A stretch of DNA of 64,000 nucleotides from Flavobacterium suncheonense GH29-5 = DSM 17707 (GTDB lineage: Bacteria > Bacteroidota > Bacteroidia > Flavobacteriales > Flavobacteriaceae): positions 124,001-188,000 of the forward strand of contig NZ_AUCZ01000008.1 in the NCBI RefSeq assembly GCF_000430025.1, given 5' to 3'. Shown here in pieces: positions 7,319 through 14,661 of the stretch (the stretch's first letter is position 1; the number at the start of each line of letters is the position of its first letter). Both the position numbers and the translations under genes were made by a program. Under the pieces are notes generated by a model, which worked only from the letters and a program-made list of their open reading frames with translations, had not been told where the DNA came from and did no database searches.

Positions 7319-7362
7319 ACTGTTGACATATCCGAGCTATCGGGTTTGCTGTCCCAGAATAA

Positions 7363-7390
7363 AAAAGGAACCCAAATGAGTTCCTTTTCT
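7363..7390 (-). terminator. Terminator after gldD
   Basis: A 9-bp stem (7363-7371 with 7380-7388) with an 8-base loop and A/T runs on both sides, directly after the gldD stop in the minus direction. It isolates gldD from the Rhs tip array. Confidence 0.75.
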
Positions 7391-7398
7391 TTTTTATC

Positions 7399-7974
7399 TT
7401 ATTTCCATCTAACCGTTTCCATAATCTTCCGCATGTCGTTTTTGATGTAAGCCGCGGCCGGTAAAATCGAATCGTAATTCGGTTTGGCATAAAAATACAC
7501 CGATCCCACCAGAAAATGTCTGGTACTGTCCGTTACGTAAAACTGCGCATTGGTGGCCGCATTCCCTCCTACCTGATAAAACATCCCATACACCTTACTT
7601 CCCGGATTGAGAAACGGCTGTTCGGCGATATCGTCTGCTTTTACTACGTGTTCGTAGGTTAATTTCTGAGCGTCGCGCAACAACTGTTCGATGTTTCCGT
7701 TAACGGGTTTATAGTTCAGGTAAATGGTGGCTTTCATTTTCGGATATTCGATTTCCATGGAACAGTCCTGTTTTGTTTTTACTTTGACGCTTTCATTAAC
7801 CTCAAAGGCAAACGAACAATTAGATGGCACATTGGGAACCGGGCTGTATTTCGCGGTCGGATAATCCAAGCGCAACTGTCCTTTGGGCTTCGGAACCGTA
7901 TCGCCATTACAACTTGCCATTACAAACAAAAATGCAAGCCCGGCTGCAAAAAGTATCTTGTTAAATTTCATCAT
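7399..7974 (-). CDS. gldD: Gliding motility lipoprotein GldD
   Basis: A protein of 191 residues with a lipoprotein signal (LAFLFVMASCNGD, Cys22 of the longest form) and the conserved GldD body, including PKGQLRLDYP and a C-terminal KNDMRKIMETVRWK. In Flavobacterium GldD is required for gliding and belongs to the set of Gld proteins that support the motility and type IX secretion machinery at the envelope. It lies 79 bases after ssb. In relatives that I recall, the CorC-like gene gldE lies between ssb and gldD; here there is no room for it. Two adjacent Met codons at the start are equally possible. Confidence 0.9.
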   Translation of the reverse strand: MMKFNKILFAAGLAFLFVMASCNGDTVPKPKGQLRLDYPTAKYSPVPNVPSNCSFAFEVNESVKVKTKQDCSMEIEYPKMKATIYLNYKPVNGNIEQLLRDAQKLTYEHVVKADDIAEQPFLNPGSKVYGMFYQVGGNAATNAQFYVTDSTRHFLVGSVYFYAKPNYDSILPAAAYIKNDMRKIMETVRWK

Positions 7975-8053
7975 AAAAAAGCCTTACGCATAATTGGGCG
8001 TAAAGATACAAGGTGTAACGCAGTTTCGGAAAAATTATTTGAAAACCTGACGA

Positions 8054-8503
8054 TTAAAAAGGCAAATCGTCTCCTTCTAATGCCGTAGGCGGTGAATCAT
8101 ACGAAGTGCCGCGGGACGCATCGCCGCCCTGAGGATTGTAACCTCCCTGTTTCTGTTCAAATTCTTTTTTGGTGTTCAGGAACGTGAATTCGGTTACCTG
8201 AATTTCGGTGGTGTATTTGGTAACGCCCTCCTCTGTCTGCCACTGGCGCGATTTGATTCGGCCTTCGACGTAAATCTTATCGCCTTTGGACAGGTATTTT
8301 TCGCAGATTTCGGCCGCTTTGTTGCGCACCACTAAGTTATGCCATTCGGTAGACGTGATTTTCTCACCGGTAGTTTTATTGATGTAAATTTCGTTTGTCG
8401 CCAGCGGAAACCGTCCAATGCAGTTTCCTCCTTCAAAATAGTGCATTTTAACATCATCCCCTAAATGTCCGATTAAAATCACCTTGTTTAATGTACCGTT
8501 CAT
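8054..8503 (-). CDS. ssb: Single-stranded DNA-binding protein
   Basis: A protein of 149 residues with the OB fold: MNGTLNKVILIGHLGDDV at the start, the STEWHNLVV strand, and YVEGRIKSRQW. A glycine-rich linker follows, ending in an acidic tip (EGDDLPF) that recruits replication and repair partners in bacterial SSBs. It acts as a tetramer on single-stranded DNA. It is encoded 12 bases after mutY and both probably share a transcript with gldD, a gene order common in flavobacteria. Confidence 0.93.
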   Translation of the reverse strand: MNGTLNKVILIGHLGDDVKMHYFEGGNCIGRFPLATNEIYINKTTGEKITSTEWHNLVVRNKAAEICEKYLSKGDKIYVEGRIKSRQWQTEEGVTKYTTEIQVTEFTFLNTKKEFEQKQGGYNPQGGDASRGTSYDSPPTALEGDDLPF

Positions 8504-8515
8504 GGCTTGTATCTT

Positions 8516-9586
8516 TTAGTTCATCTCAAATATACTACTTTTCTGCTCATTTTGCCAAAGTCGTTCCATAAAATTATGCAGCACGATCGGAAAAGGATAA
8601 TTCATAATTGTCTTGGGAGACAGGGCTTCCGCAATTTTTTCTGCGGTTTCCACTTCCCAAAAGCGGATGTTCAGGTGCTGATGTGAAAGTTTGTGAACGA
8701 TTACTTCATGATGCAGCGGTTTGATGTTCAGAATTTTAAATCCGAAATCGTATTGTTCAACCAGTGAATAGGCGGTATCGTAATCGGTGGCTGCACTTGT
8801 TTCCAACAACGGAAATTCGTATAAATTATGCCAGATTCCTTTCGCCGTACGCTTCTGCACCACCGAATTCCCGTTTCCGTCTTTTATTATAAGGTAATTG
8901 AAATAACGCGACACTACTTTGTTTTTTTTTAACTTTACAGGAAGCACATCGACTTTTTTCTGCTGCAGCGCCACACAACTGTCTTTGAAAATACAAACAC
9001 CGCAGTCCGGATTTTTCGGAACACACTGCAACGCCCCAAACTCCATCAGCGCCTGATTGAAATCCGCGGCTTTGTCTTTGGGCAACAGCGAATCGGCCAA
9101 GGCAAAAAATTCTTTCTTGGCTTTGGGAGAAGTAATATCCGTATCTATTCCGAAATAGCGCGACAGCACACGATACACATTACCATCCACCACCGGAACC
9201 GGTTCCCCGAAGGCAATGGAAGCAATGGCCGCCGCAGTATAATCGCCTACTCCTTTTAAGGTTTTGAGCGCCTTATAACTGTCGGGGAATTTTCCGTTAT
9301 TTTCAAAGGCAATATATTTAGCGGTGGCGTGCAGGTTTCGGGCACGGGAATAATAGCCCAGACCCTGCCACAATTTCAACACGGTTTCTTCGTCAGATTT
9401 GGCCAGATCGGCAACCGTGGGAAACGCTTCGGTAAAGGCAAAATAATACGGCATTCCCTGCGCTACACGCGTTTGTTGCAGCATAATTTCCGACAGCCAA
9501 ATATGGTAAGGATGGTTCGTTTTGCGCCAAGGTAAGTCGCGTTTGTTTTGTAAATACCATTGGATTAACGAGTTAGAAAAATTCAT
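8516..9586 (-). CDS. mutY: A/G-specific adenine glycosylase MutY
   Basis: About 356 residues. It removes adenine mispaired with 8-oxoguanine. Seen are the catalytic Glu region (WLSEIMLQQTRV), the helix-hairpin-helix with catalytic Asp (LKGVGDYTAAAIASIAFG, then VVDGNVYRVLSR), and the [4Fe-4S] cluster pattern C-x6-C-x2-C-x5-C (CVPKNPDCGVCIFKDSC). The C-terminal part is the NUDIX-like domain that senses 8-oxoG. The longest frame starts at a TTG at 9607, but the ATG at 9586 (MNFSNSLIQWYLQ) matches the family N-terminus and is preferred. Confidence 0.93.
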   Translation of the reverse strand: MNFSNSLIQWYLQNKRDLPWRKTNHPYHIWLSEIMLQQTRVAQGMPYYFAFTEAFPTVADLAKSDEETVLKLWQGLGYYSRARNLHATAKYIAFENNGKFPDSYKALKTLKGVGDYTAAAIASIAFGEPVPVVDGNVYRVLSRYFGIDTDITSPKAKKEFFALADSLLPKDKAADFNQALMEFGALQCVPKNPDCGVCIFKDSCVALQQKKVDVLPVKLKKNKVVSRYFNYLIIKDGNGNSVVQKRTAKGIWHNLYEFPLLETSAATDYDTAYSLVEQYDFGFKILNIKPLHHEVIVHKLSHQHLNIRFWEVETAEKIAEALSPKTIMNYPFPIVLHNFMERLWQNEQKSSIFEMN

Positions 9587-9645
9587 GTTAAAAAAATTGG
9601 AAAACAAAAATAAAACTTTATGTGGCTAAATTTTAATCAATTAGC

Positions 9646-9677
9646 TTGAAAATTTGTTTTTTTAATTGCTATATTTG
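9646..9677 (+). promoter_or_regulatory. Bacteroidetes-type promoter of the HU gene
   Basis: TTG at 9646-9648 and TATATTTG at 9670-9677 are separated by 21 bases and match the TTG / TAnnTTTG consensus of flavobacteria. The HU start codon is 48 bases downstream. Confidence 0.6.
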
Positions 9678-9724
9678 CACACTCAAAAAATAATACACAT
9701 TATTCTAAAATAAAAAGAAAGAAA

Positions 9725-10015
9725 ATGACGAAAGCAGACATCGTAGCTAAAATTTCAGAGAAATTAGGCTTAGAAAAGGGAGACGTACAGGCAACAGTTG
9801 AGTCTTTTATGGACGAAGTAAAAAGCTCATTAGAAACTGGAGACAATGTATATTTAAGAGGTTTCGGAAGTTTTATCATCAAAACAAGAGCAGAGAAAAC
9901 AGGAAGAAACATTTCTAAAAATACTACCATCAAAATTCCGGCGCACAACATTCCTGCTTTCAAACCGGCAAAAATCTTTGTTGACGGAGTAAAAACTAAC
10001 ACGGAAGTAAAATAA
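9725..10015 (+). CDS. HU-family DNA-binding protein
   Basis: A protein of 96 residues. It has the full HU/IHF fold: N-terminal helices (MTKADIVAKISEKLGLEKGDV), the core GDNVYLRGFGSFIIKTRAEKTGRN and the arm/closing region KIPAHNIPAFKPAKIFVDGV. It bends and compacts DNA as a dimer. It has its own promoter at 9646-9677. No Shine-Dalgarno sequence is present, as is usual for this phylum; the region before the ATG is A-rich. Whether it corresponds to hup or to an IHF-like paralogue cannot be decided. Confidence 0.93.
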   Translation: MTKADIVAKISEKLGLEKGDVQATVESFMDEVKSSLETGDNVYLRGFGSFIIKTRAEKTGRNISKNTTIKIPAHNIPAFKPAKIFVDGVKTNTEVK

Positions 10016-10044
10016 TTATTTATTAATCACTAAACACGTACACT

Positions 10045-10137
10045 ATGCCAAGTGGTAAAAAAAGAAAAAGACATAAGGTAGCGACGCACAAACGTAAAAA
10101 AAGAGCGAGAGCTAACCGCCATAAAAAGAAAAAGTAG
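10045..10137 (+). CDS. Conserved 30-residue basic protein
   Basis: A 30-residue protein beginning MPSGKKRKRHKVATHKRKK; more than half of the residues are Lys, Arg or His. Too short for most gene finders. It lies between HU and ribonuclease G, an arrangement that I recall as conserved in Bacteroidetes together with the near-invariant MPSGKKRKRHK start. Its size and charge are those of a small ribosomal protein of the THX type or another rRNA-binding peptide. That role is inferred from composition. Its stop codon is part of the following terminator stem. Confidence 0.75.
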   Translation: MPSGKKRKRHKVATHKRKKRARANRHKKKK

Positions 10138-10158
10138 TCTAAAGCTACTTTTTTCTTT
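10129..10158 (+). terminator. Terminator overlapping the stop of the basic peptide gene
   Basis: The stem pairs 10129-10137 (AAAAAGTAG) with 10145-10153 and continues into a T-rich run. The stem uses the stop codon of the small basic gene. Confidence 0.7.
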
Positions 10159-10295
10159 TTAAACTAAAAGTTCATTGACAACGGAAAATCAGTAAACCGC
10201 AAACAGTCGCAGTAGGCCGTTTTCAGAAAACTGAAATTCCATCGGGTAAAAACTACCTGTAAAAAATGTTTAATCCATCTGTACAATTTAGGAAC

Positions 10296-10371
10296 AAGGG
10301 ATAAGGAATGAGGGATAAGGAAACTTTCTTAAAAGAGCGCCTTTTCACTTTTTACTTTTCACTTTTCACTT
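10296..10371 (+). repeat. Short tandem repeats upstream of rng
   Basis: Two low-complexity repeat runs: an imperfect AAGGGATAAGGAATG duplication at 10296-10322 and three to four imperfect copies of TTTTCACT at 10341-10371. The 259 bases between the basic peptide gene and rng otherwise show no coding potential. Confidence 0.6.
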
Positions 10372-10396
10372 AAACGTATGGATAAAAATGTACCGC

Positions 10397-11944
10397 ATGA
10401 ACAAAGAATTAATCATTCGTTCCAGTTCAGAAGCTGTAGATTTTGCCTTATTAAAAGATGGAAAACTAATTGAATTACACAAAGAAGAAGGCGGCGAGGA
10501 CAAAACCGGATTTTCAGTAGGTGATATTTTTATTGCCAAAATCCGCAAACCGGTGCCGGGACTTAACGCTGCGTTTGTAAACGTAGGTTTCGAGAAAGAT
10601 GCGTTTCTGCACTATCACGATTTGGGTCCTAACCTTTCTTCGATGATGAAATTCATAAAACTTGTAAGCGCAGGTAAATTAAAAGATTTCACTCTCAAAA
10701 ATTTTCCTTTTGAACCCGAGATCAACAAAGATGGTGCCATCAGCGACGTGCTGAGCGCCAATCAGTCGATTTTGGTTCAGGTGGTAAAAGAACCCATTTC
10801 CACCAAAGGCCCCCGAATCAGTTCGGAATTGTCCTTGGCGGGAAGATATGTGGTTTTAGTCCCTTTTTCCGACCGGGTTTCGGTTTCTCAGAAAATCGAA
10901 TCCAAAGAAGAAAAAGACCGATTAAAACGCCTGGTTCAATCCATCAAACCCAAAGGATTCGGCGTTATTGTCCGTACAGTAGCCGAAGGCAAAAAAGTAG
11001 CCGAACTGGACAGAGACTTGCAGAATTTGCTCGACAAGTGGTCGGCAATGTGCAAACGGATACCAACCGCTCATCACCCGTCGAAAATATTGGGAGAAGT
11101 TAACAAAGCTTCTTCGATATTACGCGATGTATTCAACGATACTTTTACCGGTATCCACGTGGATGATGAGGATTTGTATTATCAAACCAAGGAGTATTTG
11201 CAAGAGATAGCTCCTTCAAAAGTCAATATCGTCAAACATTACCAGTCGAAGGAACTTCCTCTTTTTGAGAAATATCACATTGAACGACAAATCAAAACGT
11301 CTTTCGGGAAAACAGTTTCGATGAGCAAAGGAGCTTATTTAATCATCGAACACACGGAAGCTTTACACGTTATCGACGTTAACAGCGGTAACCGATCCAA
11401 CAAAGCCACCAACCAGGAAGACACCGCTTTGGAAGTCAACATGATTGCCGCGGCAGAAATTGCCCGTCAGTTACGACTTCGCGACATGGGCGGCATTATC
11501 GTAGTCGATTTCATCGATATGCAAAATCCGGAGAACCGTAAAACCCTTTACGATTTTCTGAAAGAGGAAATGAGTGACGACAAGGCGAAACACAAGATCT
11601 TGCCTCCTAGCAAATTTGGATTGATTCAAATTACTAGACAAAGAGTCAGACCGGAAGTAAATATCAAAACCAGAGAAGAAGACCCTAACGAAAAAGGGGA
11701 AATCGAAGCTCCAATCCTGATTGTTGATAAAATAGCGGCTGATCTTGAAAGAATTATCCGCGATCACAAAAAAGTCGTGTTAAACGCACACCCTTTTGTG
11801 GCCGCTTACCTTACCAAAGGTTTTCCATCCTTACGCTCAAAATGGTTTTTTGAGTATAAGAAATGGGTGAAAATCATACCTCGTGACGCTTACACGTATT
11901 TGGAATATCATTTCTTCGACAAAGAAGGCAATGAAATTAAATAA
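10397..11944 (+). CDS. rng: Ribonuclease G / RNase E family endoribonuclease
   Basis: About 515 residues, the length of RNase G. It processes rRNA precursors and cleaves mRNA in A/U-rich single strands. The N-terminal S1-like domain (GDIFIAKIRKPVPGLNAAFV, then DAFLHYHDLGP) and the metal site motifs HVIDVNSGNRS and GIIVVDFIDM with the two catalytic Asp residues are present, and the RNase H-like and C-terminal domains are complete. The ATG at 10397 (MNKELIIRSS) matches family starts better than the ATG at 10388. Confidence 0.93.
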   Translation: MNKELIIRSSSEAVDFALLKDGKLIELHKEEGGEDKTGFSVGDIFIAKIRKPVPGLNAAFVNVGFEKDAFLHYHDLGPNLSSMMKFIKLVSAGKLKDFTLKNFPFEPEINKDGAISDVLSANQSILVQVVKEPISTKGPRISSELSLAGRYVVLVPFSDRVSVSQKIESKEEKDRLKRLVQSIKPKGFGVIVRTVAEGKKVAELDRDLQNLLDKWSAMCKRIPTAHHPSKILGEVNKASSILRDVFNDTFTGIHVDDEDLYYQTKEYLQEIAPSKVNIVKHYQSKELPLFEKYHIERQIKTSFGKTVSMSKGAYLIIEHTEALHVIDVNSGNRSNKATNQEDTALEVNMIAAAEIARQLRLRDMGGIIVVDFIDMQNPENRKTLYDFLKEEMSDDKAKHKILPPSKFGLIQITRQRVRPEVNIKTREEDPNEKGEIEAPILIVDKIAADLERIIRDHKKVVLNAHPFVAAYLTKGFPSLRSKWFFEYKKWVKIIPRDAYTYLEYHFFDKEGNEIK

Positions 11945-11950
11945 ACCTAG

Positions 11951-11984
11951 AACCGCCCGTTGTGAAATGAGGCGGTTTTTTTAT
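11951..11984 (+). terminator. Terminator after rng
   Basis: A 7-bp G+C-rich stem (11951-11957 with 11971-11977) followed by a run of T residues, six bases after the rng stop. Confidence 0.8.
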
Positions 11985-12010
11985 GTTTTTTTTTATCGTT
12001 CTTAAAATTT

Positions 12011-12219
12011 ACCACGAATTACCCGAATTATCACGAATTAATTTGTGCTAATTCTTGCAATTCATGGCCAACACAAAAAACCGGATAGTCAATGCAATAC
12101 TTTTAAATTGATTTTGGAGCTTTAACCCGCTGTCCGCTGTATCTTTTTTGCAGAACGAACACTTTAAAATCACGTCTTTTTAAGCAAAAAAGGATGCCGC
12201 TCCCATCGGGGCTAGGGCT
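12011..12219. repeat. Two flavobacterial-type intergenic repeat elements
   Basis: The 325-base gap between rng and pbpC is non-coding. Bases 12012-12067 are an imperfect palindrome made of ACGAATT units (CCACGAATTAC facing GCAATTCATGG). Bases 12126-12219 run from CCCGCTGTCCGCTGTATC to CATCGGGGCTAGGGC, a sequence that I recall as a dispersed intergenic element in Flavobacterium. Only one copy of each is present in this window, so the claim that they are dispersed is from memory. Confidence 0.5.
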
Positions 12220-12269
12220 ACAACGCCTTAAAGAAGTTTTTCAATCTATAGCGCAGCACAGTACTTATT

Positions 12270-14645
12270 CTATTCCATGACCAGTTGTACTTTTCTCCGG
12301 ATTTCGTTCCCAAACTCATCCACCACGGTAATATAATGGGTTCCTGTTGTCGCTTTTACCGGCATTTCATGAAAGGTTTTTGTTTTACCCACAAATACCT
12401 CATCCACATACCAGAAAAGCGCTGCATCCCGTTGCGAATGCGCCACTTTCAACACCACCGGCTGAATCTCACTGTTAAAGTTTTTCGTGAGGTAAATTTT
12501 AGCATTTGCCTTCGGATAAATAAAATCCATGTACGCCGTTTGCGAAGCCTGACAATCACTCCGGAAAGGCGGCAGATTCCGGTACTCAATATGCTGGTTT
12601 TTGTAATACCATTCCATCACCGGAGGCAAAATAAACCAACTGCGCGCCACAATATTTTCCACGTCTTCACAACTGCTGTTTACGCGAAACTGCTCCGATC
12701 TGTCCAAATGAATCGTTTTGTGATACGGGCAAACGGTCGTCGACCTCCCTTTCAACGAAACAAACTGTTTGATTTTAGGGCATTCCTCTTTGGCCAAATG
12801 ACCGCTTAATTTACAAACCTCTACTTCCGCCAAATCATTATAAGGCATGTCAAACCATTTCGCTTTCGGCAGCAGATTAAAAACATCAAACAAAACCGGA
12901 GCCGCACTTGTCACTCCTGTTAAACTTGGCCGGCCTTCTCCCGTAGCATTACCCACCCAAACGCCAACCACATATTTTGAATTCGTTCCAATGGCCCAAG
13001 CGTCACGGTTCCCGAAACTCGTTCCGGTTTTCCACGCAATTTTAAGCGAACTGTCGTAGAATTTCCAGGCTTCATCGCCTTCCGGCCGGTTTACTTCTTC
13101 CATCGCATTGTAAGTCAGCCAGATGGAACCGGCACCTAAAATCGTTTTCTGAAAACGTTCTTTGCCGAAATCGGGTTCAAATCCGTATTCATAATTCAGT
13201 TCGGCAAACTCTTTCGTGCGGTAACGTCCTTGATTCTTATTGAAATAATTTACCGTGGAAGACAAGCCGGCATACGTGCGACACAAATCCCACAGGTTAC
13301 TTTCCGCGCCTCCTAAAATTAACGACAGACCGTAATGATCGGGTTGTTGCGAAATGTCTTTTAGCTTAAACTTCTGCAGCTGTTCGTAAAAACGGTTCAC
13401 GCCGTATTCCTGCAGCATCAGCACTGAAGGAATGTTCAGCGAACGCGCCAAAGCCCGATGCGCGGGTACAGCTCCGTCAAAAGTGCGGTTAAAATTCTGA
13501 GGCGTATAGCCCGAAATTTGCGTGGGAATATCGGCTACCAGGGTATTGGGCAGCAACTCGCCTTCATCGAGCATGGCGGCATACAGAAACGGTTTCAAAA
13601 TGCTTCCGGTGCTTCTGGGCGCGCCGATAACATCCACATCTTTCTGATGGTCGGCGTCGGTGGGCGAATTGCCGACGTAGCTCAGTACGTTTCGGTTTTC
13701 CACATCGACGACCAGAATTGCTATATTGTTCACCTCATTTTGGCGGTACTGGCTGTAATAATACTTCGCTATCTGATTGACACGTTGCTGCAACGCAAGA
13801 TCAACCGTAGTTTTAACCTGCATTCCCGGCTGATTTTTAGCTACCCTTTGCAACAAATGCGGTGCAATTTGTGGTAGATCATACGGTTTTTGCGGCAACG
13901 GTTCGGCTACAGCCAATTCATACGTTTGCCCGTCGATGATCTTTTCATTCTTTAATTTCAGCAACAATCCATTGCGTTTGCGCAACAGTTTTTCCTGATT
14001 CTTTCCGGGGTAAATCAAACTCGGCGCGTTGGGCAGAACCGCTAAAGTAGCACTTTCCGCCCACGACAACTGATGCGACTGCACGCCAAAATAGCGCCAT
14101 GAAGCCATTTCCAACCCTACCACATTTCCGCCGTAAGGCGCATGTGCCGCGTATAATTCCAGAATTTCCGCTTTCGAATGACGCAGCTCCAGTCTGGTGG
14201 CCAAAATCATTTCGACGATTTTTTCAAAATAGGTTCTGTTTTTTCCCTTTCGAGACAATCGGATTACCTGTTGGGTAAGCGTACTCCCGCCCCGCACTAC
14301 CCGACCGGCTTTGCTGTTTTGTTTTATCGCCTTGAACATCGCCACAGGATTAAACCCGGGATGTTTGTAAAAATACTGATCTTCAAAATAAACGATGCAT
14401 TGCTGAAATTTGTAAGGCACACTGTCCTGAGCCGGAAACCGCCATTGACCGTCTGTGGCAATTTTGGCGCCCAGCAACTCCCCTTCCTTACTTTCAATTA
14501 CAGTGGCATAAGGTTCCTGAAACAAAACTTTTGGCAATGAAAAATAGTAGACAACCAAGAGCAGAACGCTAACGGCTGTCTTTATTCTGTTATGCCGTAT
14601 CCAATTGCGGATACGTTTTGCCAACGCTATTACTCTTGCTTTCAA
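12270..14645 (-). CDS. pbpC: Penicillin-binding protein 1C
   Basis: A protein of 791 residues, bifunctional peptidoglycan synthase. Order of parts: membrane segment at about 21-40; GT51 glycosyltransferase with Glu88 in FEDQYFYKH and GGSTLTQQVIRL; transpeptidase with Ser348 in GSILKPF and a KTGTS box; a C-terminal BiPBP_C beta domain. It polymerises and may cross-link cell wall in the periplasm. It lies 16 bases after the alpha-2-macroglobulin gene, the pairing known from many Gram-negatives, where both are thought to act in repair after protease or envelope attack. Confidence 0.93.
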   Translation of the reverse strand: MKARVIALAKRIRNWIRHNRIKTAVSVLLLVVYYFSLPKVLFQEPYATVIESKEGELLGAKIATDGQWRFPAQDSVPYKFQQCIVYFEDQYFYKHPGFNPVAMFKAIKQNSKAGRVVRGGSTLTQQVIRLSRKGKNRTYFEKIVEMILATRLELRHSKAEILELYAAHAPYGGNVVGLEMASWRYFGVQSHQLSWAESATLAVLPNAPSLIYPGKNQEKLLRKRNGLLLKLKNEKIIDGQTYELAVAEPLPQKPYDLPQIAPHLLQRVAKNQPGMQVKTTVDLALQQRVNQIAKYYYSQYRQNEVNNIAILVVDVENRNVLSYVGNSPTDADHQKDVDVIGAPRSTGSILKPFLYAAMLDEGELLPNTLVADIPTQISGYTPQNFNRTFDGAVPAHRALARSLNIPSVLMLQEYGVNRFYEQLQKFKLKDISQQPDHYGLSLILGGAESNLWDLCRTYAGLSSTVNYFNKNQGRYRTKEFAELNYEYGFEPDFGKERFQKTILGAGSIWLTYNAMEEVNRPEGDEAWKFYDSSLKIAWKTGTSFGNRDAWAIGTNSKYVVGVWVGNATGEGRPSLTGVTSAAPVLFDVFNLLPKAKWFDMPYNDLAEVEVCKLSGHLAKEECPKIKQFVSLKGRSTTVCPYHKTIHLDRSEQFRVNSSCEDVENIVARSWFILPPVMEWYYKNQHIEYRNLPPFRSDCQASQTAYMDFIYPKANAKIYLTKNFNSEIQPVVLKVAHSQRDAALFWYVDEVFVGKTKTFHEMPVKATTGTHYITVVDEFGNEIRRKVQLVME

Positions 14646-14661
14646 GGTTTACAAATTTCCT

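Noticed and set aside
7101..7490. 129-residue frame running from gldD into repeat copy 3
   Set aside because: It crosses the gldD terminator and uses gldD and the repeat in the wrong frame.
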